Source: a virus. From it: DNA of 35,963 nt. The notes under the pieces were generated by a model. It searched no databases, was not told the DNA's origin, and saw only the letters and a program-made list of their open reading frames with translations. The stretch covers positions 1 to 35,963 of IMG/VR virus record IMGVR_UViG_3300035703_000243; one strand, written 5' to 3'. Within the stretch, counting starts at the first letter, position 1. Each line of letters begins with the position of its first letter. This document shows, one piece after another, positions 6,521-13,623 of this stretch. The position numbers and the translations under genes were made by a program.

Positions 6521-6742
6521 ATGTATCTGAGCAACGACGAGCGGATTCGCCTCGGTTTGCAGCAATACGGCAGCGATGTCCCTGAAGAAGTGGTGGCGGC
6601 AGCTGCAGCTGCGCTTGCTGGAGCTTGCTGTGTTGCCCCAGCGAAGCCGGCCACAAAGACGCGGGCGCGCACTGCCAAGGGTCAATTCGAGGGCGATGAC
6701 CCGGCAACAACAGATGTGAATGAAGCGTTTGTGGATGGCTAA
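6521..6742 (+). CDS. small conserved phage protein of unknown function
   Basis: 73 residues. The N-terminal part is acidic and helical (LSNDERIRLGLQQYGSDVPEEVVAAAAAAL). After a basic linker the C-terminus KGQFEGDDPATTDVNEAFVDG resembles a motif I associate with short cyanophage hypothetical proteins. Its stop overlaps the start of a 39-codon frame (ATGGCTAA). Position just before the large terminase would suit a packaging accessory role, but there is no similarity to T7 gp18, which has another candidate at 8649-8942. Confidence 0.65.
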   Translation: MYLSNDERIRLGLQQYGSDVPEEVVAAAAAALAGACCVAPAKPATKTRARTAKGQFEGDDPATTDVNEAFVDG

Positions 6743-6854
6743 GGTGCCAAAGCCCACCCGGGTGGTGCCGGGAGGCACGCCATCAGGTTTTGCGCCTGGT
6801 GGTGGTTGTTGGGAGAGCCCTCCTTCCTTTTTGGTGGGAGGGCTCTCTTCATGA
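6735..6854 (+). CDS. 39-residue leader frame coupled to terL
   Basis: ATG at 6735 overlaps the stop of the preceding gene. The frame runs MAKVPKPTRVVPGGTPSGF and onward, and ends TCATGA, overlapping the terminase ATG by four bases. It runs through the stem-loop at 6813-6847 whose 3' arm holds the terL Shine-Dalgarno GGAGG. Ribosomes on this frame would open that hairpin, so it may act as a coupling leader and not as a functional protein. It could also be a chance frame. Confidence 0.4.
   Translation: MAKVPKPTRVVPGGTPSGFAPGGGCWESPPSFLVGGLSS
6798..6813. repeat. orphan eighth copy of the A/C leader
   Basis: GGTGGTGGTTGTTGGG, in the same plus-strand orientation as the other seven copies but lying in front of a plus-strand gene. 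On the minus strand it is followed by CAAAACCTGAT, also found after the integrase copy, so it looks like a remnant of a former minus-strand gene start. A hairpin adjoins it, as at other copies. Confidence 0.6.
6813..6847 (+). promoter_or_regulatory. 11-bp stem-loop hiding the terL ribosome binding site
   Basis: GAGAGCCCTCC (6813-6823) pairs perfectly with GGAGGGCTCTC (6837-6847). The 13-base loop contains a T-run. The GGAGG needed for terL initiation is in the 3' arm, 3 bases before TTC-ATG. This would lower terL translation unless an upstream ribosome melts it. The 3' arm is not followed by a T-tract, so plus-strand termination is unlikely. Confidence 0.6.
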
Positions 6855-8659
6855 ATTGGGAGCCGCTGCCGCCTGAGCTTTGGCCCTTTCCGCACTTCCT
6901 TTGCTACCTGCTGCGGGAACTGAACTTGGCGGACACCCCCACCCTGCGGCAGCTGGAGGTGGCGGAATGGTTGGAGAACGGCCCGGACCGCTCGATCACC
7001 ACGGCTTATCGGGGTCTGGGGAAGAGCTTTGAATCGGGAGGCTATGCCCTGTGGCGGCTGCGCCATGACCCGTTCACCGAGAAGATTCTGATCCCTGCTG
7101 CCACTGCCGAGAAAGCGGAGGAGGTGGCGACATTCATGGCCCGGTGCATCCGGGACGTGGACATCCTGCGGTGCCTGGAGCCGCGGCCGGACGGGCGTTC
7201 GTCGATCAAAGCGTTTGATGTGGGCCCGGCAGTGATCGATCAGAGCCCCAGTGTCCGCACGGTGGGGATCCTGTCGCCATCGCTGACGGGCAAGCGCTGC
7301 ACCCTGGCGCTGCCGGACGACATCGAGACGCTGAACAACTCGATCACGCCGCTGAAGCAAGAACGGCTGGCGCAGGCAGTGACCGAGCTGGAAGCGATCA
7401 TCAAGCCGGACGACCCAGGGTTTGACCCGACAGCACCTAGGGATTACACCCAGGGAGGCCTGCGGCAGGTGTTCCCACGACAGATCCGGTACCTGGGGAC
7501 TCCTCACCTAGAGAGCTCGCTGTACCTACGGCTGGTGCGCGAGCGGAACTACTCGATTCGCTTCTGGCCGGCGCGGTTCCCAGATCCGTTAGACCCTGAC
7601 GACTGGGATTGCTACGAGGGCAACCTGGCCCCTGCGATTGCCGAGCAGGTGCAGAGCAACCCTGCCCTGGCGGGAGAGCCAACTGACCCTGAGCGCTTTG
7701 GTCACCACGAGCTGCTGAAGCGCGAAACGCGCATGACCCGGGCCGCGGTGCAGCTGCAGTTCCAGCTGAACTGCCGGCTGAGCACCCTGGACCGCTACCC
7801 AATCCGGTTAGGTGACCTGATGGTCATGGACCTGGACGGCAAAGCGCTGCCGGAGGTGGTGGTGTGGGCCTCAGCGCCTGAGCAGCGCATTCAAGACCTG
7901 CTGTGCGTTGGCCTGGGCGCCGACCGCTACTACCACCGTCCAGCGGTGGTGAACGGCTGGGTGCCGCAGGAGGAGACGTGGCGGTGCGTGTTGGCGATCG
8001 ACCCCTCGGGCCGCGGCAGCGATGAGTTGGCCTGGGCGGTGATTGCCGAGCTCAACGGCAACTTCTTCCTGCTCGAGAGCGGCGGCACAACGCGCGGCTA
8101 CGAGCCAGAGGTGTTGTCGATGCTGGCGGCCAGGGCCAAGCGCTGGCAGGTCAATTATTGCGTGGCTGAGAGCAACATGGGCGACGGCATGTTCACGGCC
8201 CTGCTGTCGCCGGCCATGAACAAGCTGCACCCGGTCTCGATCGAAGAAGTCCGCGTCAGCCAGCAGAAAGAGCGGCGGATCGTGGACACTCTTGCGCCAT
8301 TAGTGCAGCAGCACCGCCTGGTGGTCAGCAGCGAGCTGATTCGCCGCGACTATCACGATGCCGAGCGGGACCCGGAGACGGGTCACCAGCGGTCATTGAT
8401 GTATCAGCTCAGCCGCATCACCGTTGAGCGCGGCGCGTTGACGTTTGACGACCGGATCGATGCGCTGGCCCTGGGGGTGAAGTTCTTCACCGATGCCGCG
8501 GCCCAGGACCAAGAGAAGGCCAAAGCAGCCCGGCAGGAAGAGCTAGACGACACGATGCGTCAAGCCTGGTTTGACGAGACCGGATCTAACATTGATGCGT
8601 TGGCCTTGGGCTGGAAGCCACAGGTCAAGGGCCGGGCGTATGGGGGCGTCAAGCGGTAG
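6851..8659 (+). CDS. terL: terminase large subunit (T7 gp19-like)
   Basis: 602 residues, close to T7 gp19 (586). It is the DNA packaging motor: an N-terminal ATPase and a C-terminal RNase H-like nuclease that cuts concatemers at the portal. A deviant Walker A (TTAYRGLGKSFESGG, about residues 46-60) and a Walker B-like LALPDDIET near 140 are visible. The nuclease acids are CVLAIDPSGRGSDE near 365, NYCVAESNMGDG near 420 and TFDDRIDALALG near 525. ATG at 6851 is preferred over an upstream frame because GGAGG precedes it. Its 3' end overlaps the convergent small-terminase-like gene by 11 bases. Confidence 0.95.
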   Translation: MNWEPLPPELWPFPHFLCYLLRELNLADTPTLRQLEVAEWLENGPDRSITTAYRGLGKSFESGGYALWRLRHDPFTEKILIPAATAEKAEEVATFMARCIRDVDILRCLEPRPDGRSSIKAFDVGPAVIDQSPSVRTVGILSPSLTGKRCTLALPDDIETLNNSITPLKQERLAQAVTELEAIIKPDDPGFDPTAPRDYTQGGLRQVFPRQIRYLGTPHLESSLYLRLVRERNYSIRFWPARFPDPLDPDDWDCYEGNLAPAIAEQVQSNPALAGEPTDPERFGHHELLKRETRMTRAAVQLQFQLNCRLSTLDRYPIRLGDLMVMDLDGKALPEVVVWASAPEQRIQDLLCVGLGADRYYHRPAVVNGWVPQEETWRCVLAIDPSGRGSDELAWAVIAELNGNFFLLESGGTTRGYEPEVLSMLAARAKRWQVNYCVAESNMGDGMFTALLSPAMNKLHPVSIEEVRVSQQKERRIVDTLAPLVQQHRLVVSSELIRRDYHDAERDPETGHQRSLMYQLSRITVERGALTFDDRIDALALGVKFFTDAAAQDQEKAKAARQEELDDTMRQAWFDETGSNIDALALGWKPQVKGRAYGGVKR

Positions 8660-8942
8660 CAGTGTCGTCGGGGCGAACCAGCGGCACCACGTTGGCCTTG
8701 TCCTTGAGGGCTGAGAAATCAAGCTTGCTGGCCATCTTTGAGCGCAGCTTGGCGGTATCACTTTCCGCCAGGTTGGCGGTGATGCTGTTCTGCTTGAGCA
8801 GCTGCAGCGCGACGCGGAGATCGTCGTTGCTGGTGGGCTTGAGGTTGCCTTCGTCGTCGTAGCCGCCGCGGTCAACCCGTTCGCGCACGGCCCGGACCAC
8901 GGACGCATGAAGCTCTTCGAGTTCCTTGGCCAGGTCAGCCAC
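8649..8942 (-). CDS. terS: terminase small subunit-like (T7 gp18-like)
   Basis: 97 residues, starting with GTG. An N-terminal helix (LAKELEELHASVVRAVRERVDRG) is followed by PTSNDDLRVALQLLKQNSITANLAESDTAKL, a pattern common to T7 gp18-type DNA packaging proteins (89 residues in T7). These bind DNA and recruit the large subunit to the portal. It is encoded convergently to terL with overlapping 3' ends, unlike T7 where gp18 precedes gp19 on the same strand. Assignment rests on pattern and position. Confidence 0.65.
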   Translation of the reverse strand: MADLAKELEELHASVVRAVRERVDRGGYDDEGNLKPTSNDDLRVALQLLKQNSITANLAESDTAKLRSKMASKLDFSALKDKANVVPLVRPDDTATA

Positions 8943-8971
8943 GGTTACATGGGTGCAGAGTTCAACCCATC

Positions 8972-9577
8972 ATGCCGGTCAGTCAGGTGCAATTCACCGA
9001 TCAACGGTGGCTGCAATTTTGGGAGAACTTCAAGTCACAAAAGCACCAGATCAAGGCAATCATCAAGCTGGGCCAGCAGATCAAACAGGCTGACCCTTGC
9101 CTGCTGACTGAAAGCGCTGACTGGGTTCAAGATTTCAAAGACGGCCCGCAGCAGCAGGCCGCCTTTACCCCTGCCTCGCCATTCAGCCATCAGATCACGC
9201 CCAACATCACCTATGGCGAGATTGCGCTGCAGTCAGAGCCACGCCGATTTCACCGGCAGCACCAATGCGACACGGCTGTGCTGCTCTGCCAATTTGCTCA
9301 GAAGGCCAGGGACCATTTCAAGCGGCCGGTGATCATCACCTCTGGCTATCGCCCCCCGAAGATCAACGCCCAGGTGGGTGGGGCCACGCGCAGCGAGCAC
9401 CTCTACGACAAGCCCGACACGGGCGCGATCGACTTCTACCTCGATGGCATGTCCGTCACAGAGCTGCAGCGCTGGGCCGACGTCAACTGGCCCTACAGCC
9501 TTGGCTACGGGGCGCCCAAGGGCTTCATCCATGTCGGCATCAGGCCCGGCCGGCCCCGCGCCCGCTGGGATTACTGA
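8972..9577 (+). CDS. M15-type zinc peptidase, probable endolysin
   Basis: 201 residues. The C-terminal half (about residues 110-200) has the peptidase M15 signature: ITSGYRPPKINAQVGGATRSEHLYDKPDTGAIDFYLDG provides the Arg, first zinc His (SEH) and zinc Asp (AIDF), and GFIHVGIRP provides the last His. These enzymes cut D-Ala-containing peptide bonds of peptidoglycan and are common phage endolysins. The N-terminal half is helical and may bind the wall. There is no signal peptide, so release would need the holin-like proteins encoded nearby. It replaces the T7 amidase gp3.5 in role. Confidence 0.9.
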   Translation: MPVSQVQFTDQRWLQFWENFKSQKHQIKAIIKLGQQIKQADPCLLTESADWVQDFKDGPQQQAAFTPASPFSHQITPNITYGEIALQSEPRRFHRQHQCDTAVLLCQFAQKARDHFKRPVIITSGYRPPKINAQVGGATRSEHLYDKPDTGAIDFYLDGMSVTELQRWADVNWPYSLGYGAPKGFIHVGIRPGRPRARWDY

Positions 9578-9588
9578 GTTTGCCCTCC

Positions 9589-9870
9589 ATGAAGCGTCAG
9601 CGACTGCAGCTGCCCGGTCAGATGTCTGTTGAGGCCTGCCGGGATTCCAGCGGCATCTTCTACGTCGTCTACGGCAACGGGGCCAGCGTGCTGCGGGGTT
9701 GCCCCAAGGACGTGCGCAAGGCCCTCAGGCTGCCTGCAGGGACTGCCAGCAGGGCCATGCTCGATGCCTGGCTTGACGAGCTGCAAGTCCCAGGTCCGGA
9801 CCCTGAGGAGCCGCAGAGCAGCGCCCTGGATCCCTCCGACCCGAACTACCAGGCCAAGACCGTGATCTAG
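9589..9870 (+). CDS. unknown phage protein downstream of endolysin
   Basis: 93 residues beginning MKRQRLQLPGQMSVEACRDSSG, 11 bases after the endolysin stop, so cotranscribed with it. A short beta-rich stretch (GIFYVVYGNGASVLRG) precedes a helix (SRAMLDAWLDEL) and an acidic, proline-rich tail. No family recognised. Its stop overlaps the convergent 41-residue gene by three bases. Confidence 0.65.
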   Translation: MKRQRLQLPGQMSVEACRDSSGIFYVVYGNGASVLRGCPKDVRKALRLPAGTASRAMLDAWLDELQVPGPDPEEPQSSALDPSDPNYQAKTVI

Positions 9871-9992
9871 CCCTGGCCGCGTTTGCGCTTGCGGCCGTGG
9901 CTGGGCTTGCTGCCGCGGCCGTTGCCTTGGCGGGTGACCTTGCGGATGGGCTCGCGGTGAATTTCTCCTTGGTTGGTCTTTGACTTGGCCAT
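9867..9992 (-). CDS. small, very basic protein
   Basis: 41 residues with about one third Lys/Arg/His, including GRGSKPSHGRKRKRGQG at the C-terminus. The ATG at 9992 has a Shine-Dalgarno GAGG four bases upstream and lies 4 bases after the stop of the holin-like gene, giving a tight lysis-gene cluster. It might bind nucleic acid. Function unknown. Confidence 0.55.
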   Translation of the reverse strand: MAKSKTNQGEIHREPIRKVTRQGNGRGSKPSHGRKRKRGQG

Positions 9993-9996
9993 GGCC

Positions 9997-10182
9997 TCAA
10001 CGCTTGACCCTAGGACTGATGATCCCGGCCAAGATTTCGATGGCTCTGTAGGCCTTGACGATGACTTTGGTGTAGCTGTCCAAAGCCTCGTTGTCCTTGG
10101 GGGTGGGGGTCATATTGACCACCACCAAGGCAACGCCGTGGATGGCGACTGCCAGTGCTACGTAGTCGGCGAAACGATCCAT
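9997..10182 (-). CDS. small membrane protein, holin-like
   Basis: 61 residues. Residues 6-24 (DYVALAVAIHGVALVVVNM) form one likely membrane segment. Then comes TPTPKDNEALDSYTKVIVKAYRAIEILAGIIS, a pattern reminiscent of small cyanophage membrane proteins. Size is close to the T7 holin gp17.5 (67). Placement among tail and lysis genes suits a holin that would release the M15 endolysin. The start overlaps the previous stop as TAATG. The assignment is by size, topology and location. Confidence 0.6.
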   Translation of the reverse strand: MDRFADYVALAVAIHGVALVVVNMTPTPKDNEALDSYTKVIVKAYRAIEILAGIISPRVKR

Positions 10183-10379
10183 TAGGGCTGCCTCTCAACG
10201 CGGCGAAGTCGTTCTTCGTGGTCCTGCAGCATCTCTTTAATGCCCTCCAGAATCGTGCTGGTTCGGGCCTCAAAGCGACCTAGCCCGTTGGCGATTTTCC
10301 AAAGCGCGGCCACACCGGACCCGCCAAGGGCGATCAAGGCAATGACCGATGCTGGATCCACCAGGCGAGAAAGTTGCAC
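10182..10379 (-). CDS. membrane plus coiled-coil protein, holin or spanin-like
   Basis: 65 residues from GTG at 10379. One membrane segment (ASVIALIALGGSGVAALWKIA) is followed by a charged coiled-coil-like tail (FEARTSTILEGIKEMLQDHEERLRRVERQ). This plan fits inner-membrane spanin-like (T7 gp18.5) or accessory holin proteins. GTG at 10358 (VDPASV) is another possible start. A CTGCA-N4-TGCA-type inverted repeat overlaps the upstream start codon. One-base overlap with the next gene. Confidence 0.55.
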   Translation of the reverse strand: MQLSRLVDPASVIALIALGGSGVAALWKIANGLGRFEARTSTILEGIKEMLQDHEERLRRVERQP

Positions 10380-10387
10380 CCCTGCAG
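10374..10387 (-). promoter_or_regulatory. CTGCA-N4-TGCA element, copy at the lysis genes
   Basis: Minus strand CTGCA GGGG TGCAA, preceded by GTTAAT, which is shared with the copy at 34760. It sits between the reverse transcriptase stop and the first small lysis gene. Confidence 0.5.
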
Positions 10388-10388
10388 A

Positions 10389-11402
10389 TTAACGGCAATG
10401 GCGATGGCGGCAAATCCAGTCGTAAATCGCCGGACGCTGCTCTGGGTTGGCGCGCCACAGCACCCCAGCCACGTGCTTCAGGCTGGAGGTGGTCTTGGCA
10501 TGGCTGAGGTACGCCATTGTTGTCTCCAAGCTGCAGCCGCCCTTTGAGCGGCGCTTCAGCCGCTTGATTGCCCGCTTGCGGACCAACTTGTAATGGGTCC
10601 AGTGCCGGTAGCCCACCCAGTCGACGCCATCAGCGATCCAGCCCACCCCGCTCTTGCTGTTGAGCTGCATCCCCAGCTCCTGCACCTTGGCATCCATGGC
10701 CGCATGGGCCGCGTGCGCCTCGGCCGCGGTTTCAAACAGGGCGATCATGTCGTCGCAGTAGCGCAGGTAGGTGCCGAGCTTCAGCTCACGCCGGGCGAAG
10801 TGATCAAGAGGATTCAGTGCCATGTTGGCCATGATCTGGCTGGTGCTGGCCCCGATCGGGATGCCCACCCCATCGCCGTTGACAGTGATGTAGCGCCACA
10901 GCAGATCGAGCGTGCGCCTGCATTTGATGTGCCGGCACATCTCTGCATACAGCGCGTCGTGATTGATGCTGTAGAAGAACTTGCTGATGTCCAGACTGAG
11001 GTAATACTTCCACTTGGGGTTACGCAGCATCCGTTGCAGCTCAGCGCTGCAGCGATGGGTGCCGCGGCCGATCAGGCAGCTGTAGGTGTGAAAGATCAGC
11101 CGCTGCTGCAACGGCACCCGCAGCGCATTGCAGACCGCGTGCTGAACGATGCGATCCTCCAGGAACGGTGCTTGAATCAACCGTGGCTTTGGGTCTTTGA
11201 TCCAAAACTCATAATGCTGCGATGGCTGATACTCACAGGCTTGCAGCTTGGCTTCCAGCCGTGAGAGATTGACTGCCAGATTGCTTTGATAGGCGAGGAT
11301 GTTTGGCTTGGATGCCTTACCCTTTTTGACTTCCCGCCAGGCGTCCAGAAGCGCGTCATAGTCTGCGATCTGGGGCCAAAGGTTGCCGAGTTTGTGGGGC
11401 AT
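10389..11402 (-). CDS. DGR-type reverse transcriptase
   Basis: 337 residues. It copies the template repeat RNA with errors at adenines during mutagenic retrohoming. Motif A is YLSLDISKFFYSIN (Asp near 138). The DGR-diagnostic motif GIPIGASTSQIMANM lies near 181-194, with IGxxxSQ instead of the QGxxxSP of group II intron enzymes. The catalytic box is YCDD near 215-218. A thumb-like basic region (KRAIKRLKRRSKG) follows. There is no maturase or endonuclease domain. It is the last gene of the cassette target-avd-TR-RT, the same order as in Bordetella phage BPP-1. The ATG at 11402 has no clear Shine-Dalgarno. Confidence 0.95.
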   Translation of the reverse strand: MPHKLGNLWPQIADYDALLDAWREVKKGKASKPNILAYQSNLAVNLSRLEAKLQACEYQPSQHYEFWIKDPKPRLIQAPFLEDRIVQHAVCNALRVPLQQRLIFHTYSCLIGRGTHRCSAELQRMLRNPKWKYYLSLDISKFFYSINHDALYAEMCRHIKCRRTLDLLWRYITVNGDGVGIPIGASTSQIMANMALNPLDHFARRELKLGTYLRYCDDMIALFETAAEAHAAHAAMDAKVQELGMQLNSKSGVGWIADGVDWVGYRHWTHYKLVRKRAIKRLKRRSKGGCSLETTMAYLSHAKTTSSLKHVAGVLWRANPEQRPAIYDWICRHRHCR

Positions 11403-11539
11403 GGCGAGACGGTCGCTTGCGCTACTGGAATCGCCCGACCCGGCTATTGAGAGCCCAGGGTGGGCTCATGGACAGCTTCCCTCCCTTCAACACGTCACGG
11501 CCGGTCCCCGTGAGGATCGACGCTGGGCGTGATTGTGTC

Positions 11540-11663
11540 GAAGTCGCACGGCCCGCGCACCATTGTTGTTGTTGGTGTTCGACGGTGTGTTGTTGAGATT
11601 GCGATTGAACACACCCGCATTGGCGGTGTTGTTCCAGTTGCCCCCAACAATCGGCAAGCATTT
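11540..11663 (-). repeat. DGR template repeat (TR)
   Basis: A 124-bp sequence between avd and the reverse transcriptase, rich in AAC/AAT codons in the minus-strand frame. It aligns without gaps to the variable repeat at 12081-12204. 24 of its 35 adenines are changed in the variable repeat (to C, G or T), and none of the other 89 positions differ. The 115-bp core is 11546-11660. Its upstream end abuts the avd stop codon. About 140 bases of non-coding sequence follow before the reverse transcriptase start. Confidence 0.97.
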
Positions 11664-12073
11664 CAGGAATCTGCCCTGAGCTCTGAGCGTAGCCAGCCGC
11701 CGAGCAGTTTGCCCACTTCGTCGAGCTTCTCGGACGCAATGCGGTGGCGCCTGGGTTCGATGAACTTGGCCTCAACCGCCAGGTTGAGCAGCTGCCGCAG
11801 AAACTCGTGCTGCACGTTGAAGCGGGTGAGGTCGGTCTTCTTGTGCTGTTTCTTGTTAGCGGCGATGGCCAGCTCCAGGCAGAGGTAGCCGATCTCTCGC
11901 ATCTTGGCGCTGAGGACGTACTTCTCGTAGCGCGGCATGTTGCGCGTGAGCACGTCGAGGTAGAGGCACAGGTCCTTGCATCGCCGCTCGATGAGCCAGT
12001 AACGCTCTTGGCGCTTGTCGAGGCCTTCTGGAAGAGAAGGGGAGGCTGTCGCCTCCCCCACATGTCCGCTCAC
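11663..12073 (-). CDS. avd: DGR accessory variability protein (Avd-like)
   Basis: 136 residues if started at the GTG that overlaps the target stop (GTGA), or 132 from GTG at 12061; BPP-1 Avd has 128. The body is four-helix-bundle-like and basic: RQERYWLIERRCKDLCLYLDVLTRNMPRYEKYVLSAKMREIGYLCLELAIAANKK, FNVQHEFLRQLLNLAVEAKFI, and ASEKLDEVGKLLGGWLRSE. Avd forms a pentameric barrel that binds the reverse transcriptase and TR RNA and is needed for retrohoming. Position between target and TR matches the BPP-1 cassette. The exact start is uncertain because both candidates lie in or next to a hairpin and have no Shine-Dalgarno. Confidence 0.85.
   Translation of the reverse strand: MSGHVGEATASPSLPEGLDKRQERYWLIERRCKDLCLYLDVLTRNMPRYEKYVLSAKMREIGYLCLELAIAANKKQHKKTDLTRFNVQHEFLRQLLNLAVEAKFIEPRRHRIASEKLDEVGKLLGGWLRSELRADS
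12039..12058 (-). repeat. second hairpin after the variable repeat (GACA loop)
   Basis: A perfect 8-bp stem GGGGAGGC/GCCTCCCC with loop GACA on the minus strand, 22 bases beyond the variable repeat and inside the start of avd. The stem length and GRNA-type tetraloop resemble the hairpin known to promote retrohoming in other DGRs. Confidence 0.7.
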
Positions 12074-12080
12074 GCGGACA
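12063..12080 (-). repeat. hairpin immediately after the variable repeat (GTGA loop)
   Basis: A 7-bp stem TGTCCGC/GCGGACA with loop GTGA on the minus strand, directly adjoining the variable repeat. The loop contains both the TGA stop of the target gene and the overlapping GTG start candidate of avd. Confidence 0.7.
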
Positions 12081-13620
12081 GAAGGCGCACGGCCCGCGCA
12101 CCAACGGCGTCGGAGGCGCCCGACGGTGAGGCGTTGAGAATGCGACTGAACACACCCGCAATGGCGGCGAGGGTCCAGTTGCCCCCAACAAGCGGCAAGC
12201 AATCTGCGGTCAGCGAGCGGTAGAAACCGTCGCCGCCGAAGATGTTGACGCCCGTGGTGCCCTGGGTGTTGTTGGTGCCCAGCTGCCTTGGGATGCCGCA
12301 CTCCGCCATCGCCCGCCTGGTGGCGTTAGCGGCCCAGGTGCTTGTGGGATGGAATGTCCCACCGGCATCAGGCACCAGATAGGTGTAAGCGTTGGCAGCG
12401 GTGTGCCAGATGCCGTCATCGGCGGAAGCTGTGCTCTCAGCCGCCAGGGAGATCAGCCCTGCAGCAGCGCGGATGGCGTTGTTGCTGTTGATCGTGCTCC
12501 AGGCCACTGAGCTAGGCAGCAGGCGGTACCCAGCAGCATTCATGCCGGTGGTCACGGACGTCAGGCCTGGGGCGATGCCCCACTGATTCCCATTGACATC
12601 CACGATCCCGCTCAGCTGGCCGTTGTGGGTGGTGTGCTCCACCGCCGCGGCCCCGCTGATCCTGGCTGCGCCGGTGAACGCCCGGCTGGCACGGCCGGCC
12701 CAGCCAGAGCCGTTATGGCCGGTCAGGTCGGTGCGGGCGAACTGCAGGCTGGTCTTCTGCACGTCCGAGCCGCTGTTGTTGTTCCCCTTGGGCGCGTAGG
12801 GGGTCACATCCATCCAGGCGGCCCGGCCGGTGGCGCCGCTGACTGGGGCACCGCCACTGTCCAGGAGGGCCTGCGCATGAGCCAGCGACAGAAAACCGAT
12901 GTGGGTGTAGGTCCAGATCGGGCAGGGCAGGAAATCAGCCCCTCGCGTTGCACACAGCTGCCACACGCCACCCAGGTTGTCCGTGGGTGCAACGGTGATC
13001 GCCGCGTTCAGCGCGCTGCTGTTGCACAGGCTGAAGGGGCTGTTGAAGTTTGTGCCGCCGCTGTCTTTGGTGATCGGGCTCACGGGCCACTGCAGCGGCC
13101 TGGAGGCGAAGATCCCGCCCGTCAGCGGTGTGCCACCAGGGCCGTTGGTGTGGTTCGGTTGGCCGCTGCCATCGGGCTTCACATTGCTGCCCTGGTACTT
13201 GTCAATGAACACTCCGATCAACGAAGCGCCGCCATCGGTGAACGGTCGGGCCAGCACCGCGTTGCCGGACTGGCTATCCGAGATCACCACCTTGGTACCG
13301 AAGTCCGGTGCGTTGGTGTTGCCAGGGGCTTGGATGTCGATGAAGTGCGCCGGAATGAAGCACTGGATCGAAGCGCTCGGTAAATGGACGTAGGTCCCGT
13401 AATTCGGGCTGAAGCGATCTTCTGTGCCCGGCAGGGCCGCCATGTCATCGGGCAGCAGCTCAGGCGGGCAGCAGCCCACCCCAAAGCCCATCAGCCCCGC
13501 CAGGCCGATCGTGTACTTGAACTCGTCGGCGTAGCCGTACCACTCGTTCTGGATGTTGTAGATCCCTGAGGGACCAACAATGCGCTCTTTGACGCGCAGC
13601 AAAGGGGTGATGGTAGTCAT
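12070..13620 (-). CDS. DGR-diversified tail protein with C-type-lectin-like end
   Basis: 516 residues, likely a receptor-binding protein at the tail tip. The last 41 or so residues are the variable repeat. The preceding region GFYRSLTADCLPLVGGNW and the segment AGVFSRILN followed by GARAVRLLS match the C-type-lectin/FGE-like fold used by DGR targets such as BPP-1 Mtd: the invariant GGNW and GVF framework with variable residues between. The N-terminal 350 residues are Gly/Asn/Ser-rich and beta-like, suited to a trimeric adhesin. It lies just after the tail fibre gene and two small tail genes, 3 bases after the previous stop. The stop is within the downstream hairpin loop. Confidence 0.88.
   Translation of the reverse strand: MTTITPLLRVKERIVGPSGIYNIQNEWYGYADEFKYTIGLAGLMGFGVGCCPPELLPDDMAALPGTEDRFSPNYGTYVHLPSASIQCFIPAHFIDIQAPGNTNAPDFGTKVVISDSQSGNAVLARPFTDGGASLIGVFIDKYQGSNVKPDGSGQPNHTNGPGGTPLTGGIFASRPLQWPVSPITKDSGGTNFNSPFSLCNSSALNAAITVAPTDNLGGVWQLCATRGADFLPCPIWTYTHIGFLSLAHAQALLDSGGAPVSGATGRAAWMDVTPYAPKGNNNSGSDVQKTSLQFARTDLTGHNGSGWAGRASRAFTGAARISGAAAVEHTTHNGQLSGIVDVNGNQWGIAPGLTSVTTGMNAAGYRLLPSSVAWSTINSNNAIRAAAGLISLAAESTASADDGIWHTAANAYTYLVPDAGGTFHPTSTWAANATRRAMAECGIPRQLGTNNTQGTTGVNIFGGDGFYRSLTADCLPLVGGNWTLAAIAGVFSRILNASPSGASDAVGARAVRLLSA
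12081..12204 (-). repeat. DGR variable repeat (VR)
   Basis: The 3' end of the target gene, 124 bp, equal in length to the template at 11540-11663. Substitutions cluster in codons that are AAC or AAT in the template; for example the stretch after CCGTCG reads GGC GCC TCC GAC GCC GTT against template AAC ACC AAC AAC AAC AAT. The 3' part without adenines (GGTGCGCGGGCCGTGC) is identical in both and is the likely initiation-of-homing segment. Only A-site differences are present, which indicates that the system has operated. Confidence 0.97.
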
Positions 13621-13623
13621 GGA

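Noticed and set aside
1526-6813. Possible CRISPR array because of regularly recurring short repeats
   Set aside because: The repeats are hundreds of bases apart, flank whole genes and have no uniform spacers.
6416-7507. Minus-strand open frame (363 codons) opposite terL
   Set aside because: Arg/Gln-rich shadow; terL on the plus strand has intact ATPase and nuclease motifs.
11422-12063. Minus-strand frame of 213 codons through the template repeat and avd
   Set aside because: Wrong frame of avd; the product is low complexity Ser/Arg/Thr. The Avd frame gives the expected helical protein.
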